NCBI RefSeq assembly: GCF_000805385.1
Contig: NZ_JTJW01000008.1
Location: 839,482 to 903,481 of the forward strand
Direction of reading: 5' to 3'
From: Mycolicibacterium setense
Lineage (GTDB): Bacteria > Actinomycetota > Actinomycetes > Mycobacteriales > Mycobacteriaceae
DNA: 64,000 bases
In this document: piece by piece, positions 26,116 through 34,151 of the stretch
Numbering within the stretch: the stretch's first letter is position 1
Layout: the number at the start of each line of letters is the position of its first letter
Program-made: the position numbers and the translations under genes
Notes under the pieces: generated by a model
Seen by the model: the letters and a program-made list of their open reading frames with translations, nothing else
Database searches by the model: none
Told to the model about the DNA's origin: nothing

Positions 26116-26769
26116 CTACAGAAACGGCCGATTGCCGTAGCGATCGAGGGAGACGAATTCTCCTACCGGGCGACGGGTTGTGGGACCGTACTTGCCCTTC
26201 GGCCAGCCCAGCGGGATGACCGCGCACGGAGTGACGTTCCACGGCAAGCCCAGGGCGCGCCTGGCCAAGAACTTGCTCCACAACGGCATGGTGATCAGTG
26301 CCGCGCCCAATCCAGCGGCACGCGCCGCCAGCAGGAGGTTTTGCACCGCGGGAAAAATGGAACCGTAGGCACCGCTCGCCGCCACCGACGGCCAGGGCGG
26401 AATGACGCCCTTGAGGCAGGCGACGACCACGACGGGGATCTCGTCGAAATGATCGGCCTGCCATTCGACCGCCTTCACGTTCCGGAGCATCTTGGCATCC
26501 ATGCGGCGCACGAGCAGCCGCTTGTAGAGCGGGCCGCCGACCTTCAAGGCTCGGCGATTCAAGCCACCGAGTTTGGCGACGACCTCGCGGTCCCTGACGA
26601 CGATGAACTCCCAGTTCTGTGCGTTCGAACCCGTCGGCGCCTTCATCGCAAGTTCCAGGATGTGGAGCAGAAGCTCATCATCAACGGGATCGCTCTTGAG
26701 CCGACGGATCGCCCGTTGCGTGCGCATCGCCTCTTCGAGTGGCATGGACAGGGCTTCGTGTTGCGTCAT
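26116..26769 (-). CDS. Nitroreductase-family flavoprotein
   Basis: A 217-residue FMN-dependent oxidoreductase. MRTQRAIRRLKSDPV near residue 15 and KAPTGSNAQNWEFIVVRD near residue 43 are the FMN-binding N-terminal segments, and GSIFPAVQNLLLAARAAGLG near residue 137 and CAVIPLGWPKGKYGP near residue 188 complete the fold. Family members reduce nitroaromatics, quinones or enones using NAD(P)H. ATG 26769 is supported by position, with an internal ATG eight codons later. It is upstream of the TetR gene and divergent from the potassium-channel gene. Confidence 0.9.
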   Translation of the reverse strand: MTQHEALSMPLEEAMRTQRAIRRLKSDPVDDELLLHILELAMKAPTGSNAQNWEFIVVRDREVVAKLGGLNRRALKVGGPLYKRLLVRRMDAKMLRNVKAVEWQADHFDEIPVVVVACLKGVIPPWPSVAASGAYGSIFPAVQNLLLAARAAGLGAALITMPLWSKFLARRALGLPWNVTPCAVIPLGWPKGKYGPTTRRPVGEFVSLDRYGNRPFL

Positions 26770-26869
26770 GGCCTCAAGTTCAACACGGCCGGCAACGCTC
26801 GGGGCCGTCTCGGACGAACACTCGGCATCGACCGGTGCGATGTCGGACGCTGCTGGTTGGCAGTGGTTG

Positions 26870-26882
26870 CATAATCACTGCC
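26870..26882 (+). promoter_or_regulatory. Leaderless promoter of the channel gene
   Basis: CATAAT (26870-26875) sits exactly 7 bases before GTG 26883, and no ribosome-binding site is present. This is the usual spacing for a -10 element with transcription starting on the first base of the start codon. Confidence 0.6.
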
Positions 26883-27632
26883 GTGACGATGCAGGATCGC
26901 CTCGACAGCTGGGAACACCGCGCCGAGTGGCCGCTGGCTGCGGTCGCGGCGGTCTTCCTGGCCGCCTACTCCGTCGAAGTCCTCGTGCAACCCCGCGGCC
27001 TCGGTGCCCACGCGATCGCGCTGGCCACCTGGCTGTCCTGGGCGGTGTTCAGCGCTGACTACGCGGCACGGCTGTATCTCGCTCCCGACCGCAGGCAGTG
27101 GTTTGTGCGCCATCTCGCCGACCTGGCGATCGTGCTGCTGCCGCTGCTGCGACCGTTGCGCTTGTTGCGGCTGGTCGTGTTGATCGGCGTATTCCAGAAA
27201 GCCATCGGCCATGCCATCCGCGGCAAGGTCATCCTCTACACGATCTCGGGTGCGGTCCTGCTGGTGTACGTCGCCTCGCTGGCGGTGCTGCAAGCCGAGC
27301 GTGGCCAACCCGACGCCCACATCACCGATTTCGGCGATGCGATCTGGTGGGCGATCACCACCATCACCACCGTCGGCTATGGCGACATGTTCCCGGTCAC
27401 CACCACCGGACGAATCATCGCCGCGCTGTTGATGATCGGCGGGATCAGCCTGGTCGGTTCGATCACCGCGACCATCGCGTCGTGGATCGTGCAGACCGTG
27501 GCGGTTGACGATGCTGCCACCGCAGCCGCGACGGCGGCCCATATCAATGAGCTCCGTGCCGAGATCGCATCGCTGCGTGAGGAATTGAGGACGCCGGCAG
27601 GCGAAGGCTCGGCAGCCGACCACCGACCCTGA
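26883..27632 (+). CDS. Voltage-gated-type potassium channel
   Basis: A 249-residue inner-membrane channel. It has a small S1-S4-like region; LLPLLRPLRLLRLVVLIGVF near residue 80-99 is an arginine-bearing S4-like helix. The pore helix and selectivity filter are AIWWAITTITTVGYGDMFPV near residue 153-172, with T-V-G-Y-G-D intact, followed by the inner helix. The C-terminus INELRAEIASLREELR is a short coiled coil, suited to tetramer assembly; there is no RCK domain. Start GTG 26883 (leaderless) or ATG 26889. It is convergent with the tRNA gene. Confidence 0.9.
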   Translation: MTMQDRLDSWEHRAEWPLAAVAAVFLAAYSVEVLVQPRGLGAHAIALATWLSWAVFSADYAARLYLAPDRRQWFVRHLADLAIVLLPLLRPLRLLRLVVLIGVFQKAIGHAIRGKVILYTISGAVLLVYVASLAVLQAERGQPDAHITDFGDAIWWAITTITTVGYGDMFPVTTTGRIIAALLMIGGISLVGSITATIASWIVQTVAVDDAATAAATAAHINELRAEIASLREELRTPAGEGSAADHRP

Positions 27633-27640
27633 AACTTGAG

Positions 27641-27725
27641 TGCGGGCGGTGGGACTCGAACCCACACGTTCTTTCGAACACCGGCACCTAAAGCCGGCGC
27701 GTCAGCCAGTTGCGCCACGCCCGCG
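27641..27725 (-). tRNA. tRNA-Leu(TAG)
   Basis: An 85-base class II tRNA read leftward. The acceptor stem is GCGGGCG paired with CGCCCGC, with discriminator A. The anticodon loop TTTAGGT between GCCGGC and GCCGGT stems gives anticodon TAG (codon CUA). The long variable arm GTTCGAAAGAAC marks a leucine-type tRNA. The T arm contains GGTTCGAGTCC. CCA is not encoded. No terminator-proximal att repeat was noticed. Confidence 0.95.
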
Positions 27726-27816
27726 CGGCATAGCGATGATACCCGCCCGTATCGCGACCAAATCTGTCGGAGGTCGGCGATACGTTGAAGACATCGGTAG
27801 CCGGGAGGGGCGCGAT

Positions 27817-28590
27817 GTGCGGTCGGCAGACGAGTTCCACCACGTCCGGTCCCTCATCGCGGCCGGAGTGAATGACTGCGAAATCTCACGACAGACCGGC
27901 ATACCGCGTCCGACGATCCGAGACTGGCGAACCCGCCCGCCCAAGCAGTTGCGGCAACCGCAGGCGGCGTCAGCGTGCGGCGTAGACCATGACTTCAGCG
28001 CGCTGCCACCGGCCGCCTACTCGTATCTGCTGGGGCTTTACCTCGGCGACGGCTGCATCTCTCAGCATCCACGTGCCACGCGCCTACGGATCGTGTTGGA
28101 CATCAAATACCCGGCGATCATCAACCGCTGTCGCGAGGCCATGGAGTTCTTGATGGATGGCCAGTATGCGGGATCTGTCACGAAGAAGGGCTGCGTCGAA
28201 GTCTCGATGTATTCGCAACATTGGCCGTGCCTGTTCCCTCAGCACGGGCCAGGTAGAAAGCACAATCGCCGCATCGCCCTCGAACCGTGGCAGCAGGATC
28301 TCGTCGACCGCGCAACCGATGAGTTCATCATCGGCCTCATCCACAGCGACGGCTGCCGCGTCATTGCCAACGATCGCGGTGTCACGAGCATCCGTTACCA
28401 CTTCTCGAACAGATCCGAGGACATCATCAACCTGTTCACAGCAGCTTTGGACAGTCTCGAAATCCCGTGGACGCGGTCCACGAAGTACATCGTCTCCATC
28501 TACCGCAAAGCAGCCACCGCCTACCTCGACACATTCGTCGGCCCCAAGGCCCGCGCCGTACCATGGACGAATGTCCACTACACGGCGTAG
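27817..28590 (+). CDS. HTH protein with LAGLIDADG-type homing-endonuclease repeats
   Basis: A 257-residue protein from GTG 27817, which has GGGAGGGG upstream. Residues about 6-40 form a helix-turn-helix (AGVNDCEISRQTGIPRPTIR). Two LAGLIDADG-like motifs follow: YLLGLYLGDGCI near residue 69 and FIIGLIHSDGCRV near residue 170, each with the acidic residue for metal binding in GDG or SDG. The two-motif layout is that of a monomeric LAGLIDADG endonuclease, but there is no intein or intron around it. It is transcribed away from tRNA-Leu, 91 bases off. Its 3' end overlaps lprD by 20 bases. Confidence 0.82.
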   Translation: MRSADEFHHVRSLIAAGVNDCEISRQTGIPRPTIRDWRTRPPKQLRQPQAASACGVDHDFSALPPAAYSYLLGLYLGDGCISQHPRATRLRIVLDIKYPAIINRCREAMEFLMDGQYAGSVTKKGCVEVSMYSQHWPCLFPQHGPGRKHNRRIALEPWQQDLVDRATDEFIIGLIHSDGCRVIANDRGVTSIRYHFSNRSEDIINLFTAALDSLEIPWTRSTKYIVSIYRKAATAYLDTFVGPKARAVPWTNVHYTA

Positions 28591-28954
28591 GAGACCAGCG
28601 CTCATCGCGCTGGTCTTCCTTGGCGCCGCCGGCTGCCTGGCACTGGCGTGGTGGCAGTGGACGCGCTACGAATCGGCATCGGGCACCTTCCAGAATCTGG
28701 GCTATGCCCTGCAGTGGCCGATGTTCGCCGGGTTCTGTTTCTACGCGTACTACAAGTTCGTCCGCTACGAAGATGCCCCACCGGAGCGCCCCGCCGACGA
28801 GGTCACCGAGATCCCCGCCGGCCTGCTTCCGGAGCGCCCCAAGTCCCCATCCCCCGACGCCGGCGACCAAGAACTCTCGGAGTACAACGCCTACCTTGCC
28901 GAGCTGGCCAAGTCCGACTCACAGGCCGACAAGAAAGACAGGACCGACAGATGA
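28571..28954 (+). CDS. lprD: Membrane/lipoprotein LprD homolog
   Basis: A 127-residue envelope protein. The N-terminus RRRRPALIALVFLGAAGCLALAWW contains a hydrophobic signal and lipobox-like GAAGC near residue 17-20, and a second hydrophobic stretch (WPMFAGFCFYAYYKFV) follows near residue 48, so it is at least membrane-bound. The C-terminal half is acidic and Pro-rich (EIPAGLLPERPKSPSPDAG, ELSEYNAYLAELAK). Position and length match Rv1343c (lprD) next to Rv1342c. It overlaps the DUF3817 gene by ATGA and the homing-endonuclease-like gene upstream by 20 bases. Confidence 0.78.
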   Translation: MSTTRRRRPALIALVFLGAAGCLALAWWQWTRYESASGTFQNLGYALQWPMFAGFCFYAYYKFVRYEDAPPERPADEVTEIPAGLLPERPKSPSPDAGDQELSEYNAYLAELAKSDSQADKKDRTDR

Positions 28955-29313
28955 CCGCACCAGAACCGGGCGCCGAGGTCTCGCCGCATGTTTCGACGCC
29001 GAAGGACACCATCCGTAAAGCCTTGCTGGGCTACCGCGTGATGGCTTGGGCAACCGGTATCTGGCTGATCGCGCTGTGCTACGAGATGGTGCTCAAGTAC
29101 ATCGTCCAGGTGGACAACCCGCCGAGCTGGATCGGCATCGTGCACGGCTGGGTGTACTTCGTCTACCTGCTGTTCACGGCGAACCTGGCGGTCAAGGTCC
29201 GCTGGCCCATCGGCAAGACGATCGGAGTGCTGCTCGCAGGCACGATCCCGCTCCTGGGCATCATCGTCGAGCACTTCAACACGCTGGAACTCAAGAAGCG
29301 CTTCGAGCTGTAA
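28951..29313 (+). CDS. DUF3817 integral membrane protein (Rv1342c homolog)
   Basis: A 120-residue protein with three predicted membrane helices: MAWATGIWLIALCYEMVLKY near residue 30, IVHGWVYFVYLLFTANLAVK near residue 57, and IGVLLAGTIPLLGIIVEHF near residue 90. HGWVYFVYLL is the DUF3817 landmark. It is coupled to lprD through ATGA. A second DUF3817 protein lies at 53311-53706. The function of the family is unknown. Confidence 0.88.
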   Translation: MTAPEPGAEVSPHVSTPKDTIRKALLGYRVMAWATGIWLIALCYEMVLKYIVQVDNPPSWIGIVHGWVYFVYLLFTANLAVKVRWPIGKTIGVLLAGTIPLLGIIVEHFNTLELKKRFEL

Positions 29314-29332
29314 CGACGGGCCGCCAACCCGG

Positions 29333-29785
29333 TTACCCCATCGACGCCAGTCGCTGAAGCAGCGGCCCGGCGGCGATCAATGTCGCCGCTTCCTCTTCGG
29401 TCATCTGCGCCAATTGCTCGCGGACTCCGGCCGTCCACGCGGCATCGATCAACTTCTTGTGCTCGGCGGCCCTTGGCGTCAGCCGCAGCCGGATGCAGCG
29501 ACGATCGTGTTCGTCGGGCATACGGTCGATCAAGCCGCGCTCAACCAGTTTTCGCACAGTGGTGCTCACATTGCTGGGTTGCAGCGCCAGGACCTGGGCT
29601 GCCTCGGACACGCTGATCCCAGGATGATCGCCGACCGTGCGGATGAGTTCGAACTCCGAGTGCGGCAACGGTTCCAGGCCGACCTGCTTCTCGCCGAACC
29701 GCCGTAGCGACCAGACCAGTGTCCGCACCGCGGCGGCGATGTCGCGCACATCACGTGGGGCTGCGGGTGTCAGTGGAGCCGTCAT
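29333..29785 (-). CDS. MarR-family transcriptional regulator
   Basis: A 150-residue winged-helix regulator. The recognition region is VSEAAQVLALQPSNVSTTVRKL near residues 60-81, and the wing is DEHDRRCIRLRLTPRA near residues 92-107, including the D-x-R signature. It is divergent from a Bcr/CflA drug efflux gene, with 52 bases between starts. This is the standard arrangement of a MarR repressor controlling an efflux pump. Its stop lies 19 bases from the DUF3817 stop. Confidence 0.9.
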   Translation of the reverse strand: MTAPLTPAAPRDVRDIAAAVRTLVWSLRRFGEKQVGLEPLPHSEFELIRTVGDHPGISVSEAAQVLALQPSNVSTTVRKLVERGLIDRMPDEHDRRCIRLRLTPRAAEHKKLIDAAWTAGVREQLAQMTEEEAATLIAAGPLLQRLASMG

Positions 29786-29806
29786 ATCGGCTATATTACC
29801 TATAAC

Positions 29807-29818
29807 TTTATATATAAA
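29807..29818. promoter_or_regulatory. AT-rich palindrome between MarR and efflux genes
   Basis: TTTATATATAAA is a perfect 12-bp palindrome in a markedly AT-rich stretch (29785-29830) within this GC-rich genome. Its position between divergent marR-type and MFS genes makes it a probable MarR operator overlapping both promoters. Confidence 0.55.
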
Positions 29819-29837
29819 TCATTGATCTAAGGCCCTG

Positions 29838-31067
29838 ATGAGCACCCAAACCAACACCACAGAGAACACGCCCCAGACACCGGCACTGCCGCTGAGCTGG
29901 CTCGGTGTGCTTGCCCTGTTGACCGCTGTGGCACCGCTGTCGATCGACATGTACCTGCCCGCCTTCCCCGCGATGGCCGAGGAGTTCGGCACGTCCGCCT
30001 CGGCCGTGCAATTCACGCTGACCTCGTTCATGGTCGGGCTGGCCAGCGGCCAGTTGATCATCGGTCCGCTGTCGGACCGCTTCGGCCGGCGTCCGCTGAT
30101 GCTCGCGGGCACCCTTGTCTGCATTCTGGCCGGCGTCGCGTGCGCAATGGCCCCGAACATCGCGGTGCTGACCGCTTTCCGCTTCGTGCAGGGCTTCAGC
30201 GGCGCCGCCGGCGTCGTGCTCAGCCGGGCCGTCGTGGCCGATCGCGCGCATGGTGCCGTGGCTGCCCGCGCCTTCAGCCTGATGATGATCATCAACGGGG
30301 CGGCCCCGGTGCTGGCGCCGCTCATCGGTGGGTCGCTGATGGGCGTCATCGGCTGGCGCGGCATCTTCTGGATCCTGTCCGGGCTCGCAGTCGCGATGTT
30401 CATCGGCGTCGTGGCCGTGCTCCCCGAGACCCACCCGACCGACAGCCGTCATACCGGCGGCGTGACCGCCATGCTGCGTGACGCCCGATCCGTGCTGACC
30501 AACCGCGGTTATCTCGGTTACACGCTGGCATTCGCGTTCGGCTTCACCGTCATGTTCGCCTACATCTCGGCCTCGCCGTTCGTGCTCCAGAATGTGCTCG
30601 GGCTCTCCCCACTGCACTATTCGTTCGCGTTCGCGGCCAACGCCGCCGGCATCGTGATCGTCAACGCCGTCAACGCCAGGATCGTGGGCCGCTTCGGCCA
30701 ACGCCGGCTACTGCACCTGGGCACCGGCCTGCTCCTCTTGTTCTCGGTCCTGCTGTTGGTGGACGCACTGCTCGGTCCGGTGTTGTGGGCATCCTTGGTG
30801 CTGCTGTGGGGCGCGGTCGCGAGCATCGGCCTGATAGCTGCCAATGCGACGTCGTTGGCCCTCGACAAGGTTCGGCATGCGGCCGGTACCGGCTCTGCGG
30901 TGTTGGGTGCATTGCAGTTCGGCCTGGCCGCGGTGGTATCACCGATCGTGGGGATCGGCGGGGACCACACCGCCCTGCCGATGGCGGTGGCCATGGTGGT
31001 CAGCGCGGGCATCGGTGCGGCGGCACTGCTGCTGACCCGCGAGCGTCAAACCGTGGCCGTTGCTTGA
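29838..31067 (+). CDS. Bcr/CflA-family multidrug efflux MFS transporter
   Basis: A 409-residue 12-helix drug:H+ antiporter. LTAVAPLSIDMYLPAFPAMA near residue 30 is the Bcr/CflA signature, GPLSDRFGRRPLMLAG near residue 76 is motif A, and FRFVQGFSGAAGVVLSRAVVAD near residue 114 completes the first half. Related pumps expel bicyclomycin, chloramphenicol or sulfonamides; the substrate here is not known. AAGGCC lies upstream of ATG 29838. Together with the MarR gene it forms an insertion between the homologs of Rv1342c and Rv1341. Confidence 0.92.
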   Translation: MSTQTNTTENTPQTPALPLSWLGVLALLTAVAPLSIDMYLPAFPAMAEEFGTSASAVQFTLTSFMVGLASGQLIIGPLSDRFGRRPLMLAGTLVCILAGVACAMAPNIAVLTAFRFVQGFSGAAGVVLSRAVVADRAHGAVAARAFSLMMIINGAAPVLAPLIGGSLMGVIGWRGIFWILSGLAVAMFIGVVAVLPETHPTDSRHTGGVTAMLRDARSVLTNRGYLGYTLAFAFGFTVMFAYISASPFVLQNVLGLSPLHYSFAFAANAAGIVIVNAVNARIVGRFGQRRLLHLGTGLLLLFSVLLLVDALLGPVLWASLVLLWGAVASIGLIAANATSLALDKVRHAAGTGSAVLGALQFGLAAVVSPIVGIGGDHTALPMAVAMVVSAGIGAAALLLTRERQTVAVA

Positions 31068-31087
31068 CGGCGCGGGCAGCGCAAACC

Positions 31088-31693
31088 CTACGAGCCGGCC
31101 AACTCCCGGAGTGCCGGCACCAACAACGCCAATGCCCGGCCGCGGTGCGATGCCGCATCTTTCTCCGCGGGTGACAGTTCGGCGGCGGTCAAACCAGACC
31201 CCTCAGGCAGGAACACCGGGTCGTACCCGAATCCACCGTCGCCGCGGGGTTCGCGGATGACCGTGCCGGGCCACTCCCCCCGCACAACGGTGGAACCGGC
31301 CGGAGAGACCAGCGCACACGCCGACACGAACGCCGCCCCGCGCCGTGAGTCGGGCACATCAGCCAGTTGCCCGAGCAGCAGCGCGGTGTTGGCCGCGTCG
31401 TCCCCGTGCCTCCCGCACCACCGGGCCGACAAGACGCCCGGCATCCCGTTGAGGGCGTCTACCGAGATTCCGGAATCGTCTGCGACACAGGCCAATCCGG
31501 TGGCGCGAAAGCCGTCCTCAGCCTTGGCCAGGGCATTCTCTTCAAACGTCGCACCGGTCTCGGGCGCCTCGTCATAGGCGGCCACATCAGCCAGCGACAA
31601 CAACTCCAAGCCGACTATTCCGGCCGCGTCCAGCACTCGCCGCAGCTCGGCGAGTTTCTTCGGGTTACGGCTGGCTACGAGCAGGGAAGGCAC
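31088..31693 (-). CDS. rdgB: Non-canonical purine NTP pyrophosphatase (RdgB/HAM1)
   Basis: A 201-residue house-cleaning enzyme that hydrolyses ITP, dITP and XTP to monophosphates. LLVASRNPKKLAELRRVL at the N-terminus, TFEENALAKA near residue 50, ADDSGISVDALNG near residue 70 and GDGGFGYDPVFLPEG near residue 150 are the family substrate and metal segments. GTG 31693 follows the rph stop directly, so the two are coupled. It corresponds to Rv1341 and is the last gene of the long leftward core operon. Confidence 0.95.
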   Translation of the reverse strand: MPSLLVASRNPKKLAELRRVLDAAGIVGLELLSLADVAAYDEAPETGATFEENALAKAEDGFRATGLACVADDSGISVDALNGMPGVLSARWCGRHGDDAANTALLLGQLADVPDSRRGAAFVSACALVSPAGSTVVRGEWPGTVIREPRGDGGFGYDPVFLPEGSGLTAAELSPAEKDAASHRGRALALLVPALRELAGS

Positions 31694-32473
31694 TCAGCTG
31701 CCAAACGCTTTCTTGGGCGCGGGCCCCTCCGGCAAGACACCCGGATAAGGCAGCTCCAGTGCCTCCTGCTGAATCACGAAAAGCTGCTCGCAGGCCCCGA
31801 GCGCCGCGTCGAGCATTTTGTCGAGCGTGGAGCGCGGGAACGTCGCGCCCTCGCCGGTGCCCTGGATCTCCACCAGGGTGCCGGTGTCGGTGGCGACGAC
31901 GTTCATGTCCACCTCGGCGCGGGAGTCTTCGACATAGGGCAGGTCGACGCGGACTCGACCGTCCACCACGCCGACCGACACCGCCGCGATTGCGCACGAC
32001 AACGGGCGCGGGTCCGAAAGGCGCCCGGCCGCAGCCAGATACGTGACCGCGTCGGACAGCGCGACGTAGGCGCCGGTGATCGCCGCCGTGCGGGTGCCAC
32101 CGTCGGCCTGCAGCACGTCGCAGTCGATGGCGATGGTGTTCTCCCCCAGCGCGCCGAGATCGATGCATGCGCGCAGTGAGCGGCCGACCAGTCGGCTGAT
32201 CTCCTGCGTCCGCCCGCCGACGCGGCCCTTGACCGACTCCCGGTCCGAGCGGTCATGGGTAGCGGCCGGCAACATCGCGTACTCGGCGGTCAGCCAGCCC
32301 TGCCCGGATCCCTTACGCCAGCGCGGCACACCTTCGGTGACCGAGGCCGTGCACATGACCCGGGTCTGGCCGAACTCCACCAGAACCGAGCCGGCGGGAT
32401 GGGAAGTGAAACCGCGGGTGATGGTTACCGGGCGCAGCTCGTCGTCGAGACGACCGTCTTCTCGCTTGGACAC
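31694..32473 (-). CDS. rph: Ribonuclease PH
   Basis: A 259-residue phosphorolytic exoribonuclease that trims tRNA 3' ends. It has RPVTITRGFTSHPAGSVLVE at the N-terminus, the RNA-binding GRTQEISRLVGRSLRA near residue 85, and the phosphate/catalytic region IAIDCDVLQADGGTRTAAI near residue 115. KREDGR precedes the fold. It forms a hexameric ring in other bacteria. GTG start 32473; 17 bases separate it from the upstream phosphodiesterase gene. Homolog of Rv1340. Confidence 0.97.
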   Translation of the reverse strand: MSKREDGRLDDELRPVTITRGFTSHPAGSVLVEFGQTRVMCTASVTEGVPRWRKGSGQGWLTAEYAMLPAATHDRSDRESVKGRVGGRTQEISRLVGRSLRACIDLGALGENTIAIDCDVLQADGGTRTAAITGAYVALSDAVTYLAAAGRLSDPRPLSCAIAAVSVGVVDGRVRVDLPYVEDSRAEVDMNVVATDTGTLVEIQGTGEGATFPRSTLDKMLDAALGACEQLFVIQQEALELPYPGVLPEGPAPKKAFGS

Positions 32474-32490
32474 CCGCCAACCCTAGCGGG

Positions 32491-33258
32491 TCAGCCCCGG
32501 GTGACGTCGAAGGTCTCGCCGCACACCACGGCGTGCACCGGACCGTCGAACTCGGCCTTGGCTTCGCTGATCACGTCCTCACGAGATGTCCACGGCGGAA
32601 TGTGGGTCAGCAGCAGCTCGCCGACCCCGGCAGCCGCGGCCGCGCGCCCCGCTTCGGTACCCGACAGATGCAGCTTGGGCGGGCGGGACGGATCGTGCGT
32701 CCACGACGCCTCGCACAGGAAGACGTCGGCCCCGCGGGCCAGCTCGACCAGCGCGTCGCAATACCCGGTGTCACCGCTGTAGACCAGTGTGGCCCCGGAC
32801 GGATCGGTGAAACGCATGCCGTAGGACTCGGTGGGGTGGCACACCAGCCGGGGCATGACGTTGAGAGTGCCCAACTGCACCGGGGAGCCGTCCTCCCAGT
32901 TGCGCACCTCGAAGATGTCGGTGAAATCGTCGATCTCGCCGCCCTCCGGCGACGACGCCGCACCCAAGCGGGACCAGGTGTTGGCCGGCCCGTACATCAG
33001 CCCGCGTTCGGTGGCCGGGATCGGGTGGTACCGGCGCCAGACGAACAGCCCGGGCAGATCCAGGCAGTGATCGGCATGCAGATGCGACAGCAACACGTTG
33101 ACCGAATTCGGGTCGGCATAGCGCTGCAACGCACCCAGAACGCCACCGCCGAAGTCGACGACCATCGGAATCGTGTCAGGTGCGGTGACGAGATAGCCAG
33201 AGGCTGCCGAATCCGGGCCGACAACGCTGCCGGAACATCCCAGGATGGTCAATCGCAC
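32491..33258 (-). CDS. Metallo-beta-lactamase-fold cyclic-nucleotide phosphodiesterase (Rv1339 homolog)
   Basis: About 255 residues. The metal-binding motif is LLSHLHADHCLDLPG near residue 56-70 (H-x-H-x-D-H), with further ligands in YSGDTGYCD near residue 160 and THIPPW near residue 218. M. tuberculosis Rv1339, in the same gene position, has been reported as an atypical class II phosphodiesterase that lowers cAMP; assignment here is by synteny and fold. GTG 33258 (VRLTILGCSGS) is chosen because the frame upstream runs back into murI without coding character. The window also holds a cAMP-producing cyclase at 58823. Confidence 0.88.
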   Translation of the reverse strand: MRLTILGCSGSVVGPDSAASGYLVTAPDTIPMVVDFGGGVLGALQRYADPNSVNVLLSHLHADHCLDLPGLFVWRRYHPIPATERGLMYGPANTWSRLGAASSPEGGEIDDFTDIFEVRNWEDGSPVQLGTLNVMPRLVCHPTESYGMRFTDPSGATLVYSGDTGYCDALVELARGADVFLCEASWTHDPSRPPKLHLSGTEAGRAAAAAGVGELLLTHIPPWTSREDVISEAKAEFDGPVHAVVCGETFDVTRG

Positions 33259-33322
33259 AGTGTCCAGCTTGCCATGCTCGGTACGGGCATTGCCAAGACA
33301 TGGCCGGTTTGGGCGACAGAGA

Positions 33323-34147
33323 TCATTTTCCGGCGCCCGCGTGACGCCGGACCTGCCGCGCACCGTCCAGACCCGGTCCCAGGAAGCGGGCGGCCAGCGT
33401 GGTGAAGGCCTCCGGATCTCCGGTGGCCTCGAACACCCGTTGTGTCGGGCCGGAGTCGTGAGGTTTCAGCAAATCGAGCTCGGTGAGCACCCTGAGCAGG
33501 TCCTTGGCCGTCTCCTCGGCCGACGACACCAGGGTGACGTTGTCGCCCATGGCCAACTGGATGAGCCCGGACAGCATCGGGTAGTGCGTGCAACCCAGCA
33601 CCAGGGTGTCCACCTCGGCGCGCTGCAGGGGCTCCAGATATCCCTCGGCCAGTCCGAGCACCTGACGGCCGCTGGTGACCCCGCGCTCCACGAAGTCGAC
33701 GAACCGCGGGCACGCCACCCCGAACACCTCGGTGTCGCGGGCGGCGGCGAAGGCGTCCTGATAGGCGCCGGAGGCGATCGTCGCGGCCGTACCGATCACC
33801 CCGATGCGACCGTTGCGGGTGGCGGCCACCGCACGCCGCACGGCGGGCAGGATCACCTCGACCACCGGCACCGGCGAGTAGCGCTCGCGAGCATCGCGCA
33901 GGCAGGCCGACGATGCCGTGTTGCACGCGATCACCAGAGCCTTGACACCCCGGGACACCAGGTCGTCGCCGATGCTCAACGAATGCGCCCGGATCTCCGG
34001 AATACTCAGGGGGCCGTACGGACCGTTGCCGGTGTCGCCCACGTAGATGATGTCCTCGTCGGGCAGCTGGTCGATGATCGCGCGCGCCACGGTCAATCCG
34101 CCGACGCCGGAGTCGAAGATGCCGACGGGTGCCAGGGCGTCAGTCAT
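33323..34147 (-). CDS. murI: Glutamate racemase
   Basis: A 274-residue enzyme making D-glutamate for peptidoglycan. VGIFDSGVGGLTVARAI near residue 8-24 gives the catalytic-region Asp-Ser, VIACNTASSA near residue 72 carries the first catalytic Cys, and VLGCTHYPML near residue 184 the second. YVGDTGNGPYG near residue 40 is the substrate loop. It lies 4 bases after the rhomboid stop in the conserved leftward operon and matches Rv1338. Confidence 0.97.
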   Translation of the reverse strand: MTDALAPVGIFDSGVGGLTVARAIIDQLPDEDIIYVGDTGNGPYGPLSIPEIRAHSLSIGDDLVSRGVKALVIACNTASSACLRDARERYSPVPVVEVILPAVRRAVAATRNGRIGVIGTAATIASGAYQDAFAAARDTEVFGVACPRFVDFVERGVTSGRQVLGLAEGYLEPLQRAEVDTLVLGCTHYPMLSGLIQLAMGDNVTLVSSAEETAKDLLRVLTELDLLKPHDSGPTQRVFEATGDPEAFTTLAARFLGPGLDGARQVRRHAGAGK

Positions 34148-34151
34148 GGGT

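Noticed and set aside
26066..26464. Longer start for the TetR gene
   Set aside because: It overlaps the nitroreductase gene and lacks coding character; the HTH is near the N-terminus only with the GTG at 26065.
27641..28590. Integrated phage or genomic island at tRNA-Leu
   Set aside because: No integrase and no duplicated tRNA end were seen; conserved core genes resume within 1 kb.
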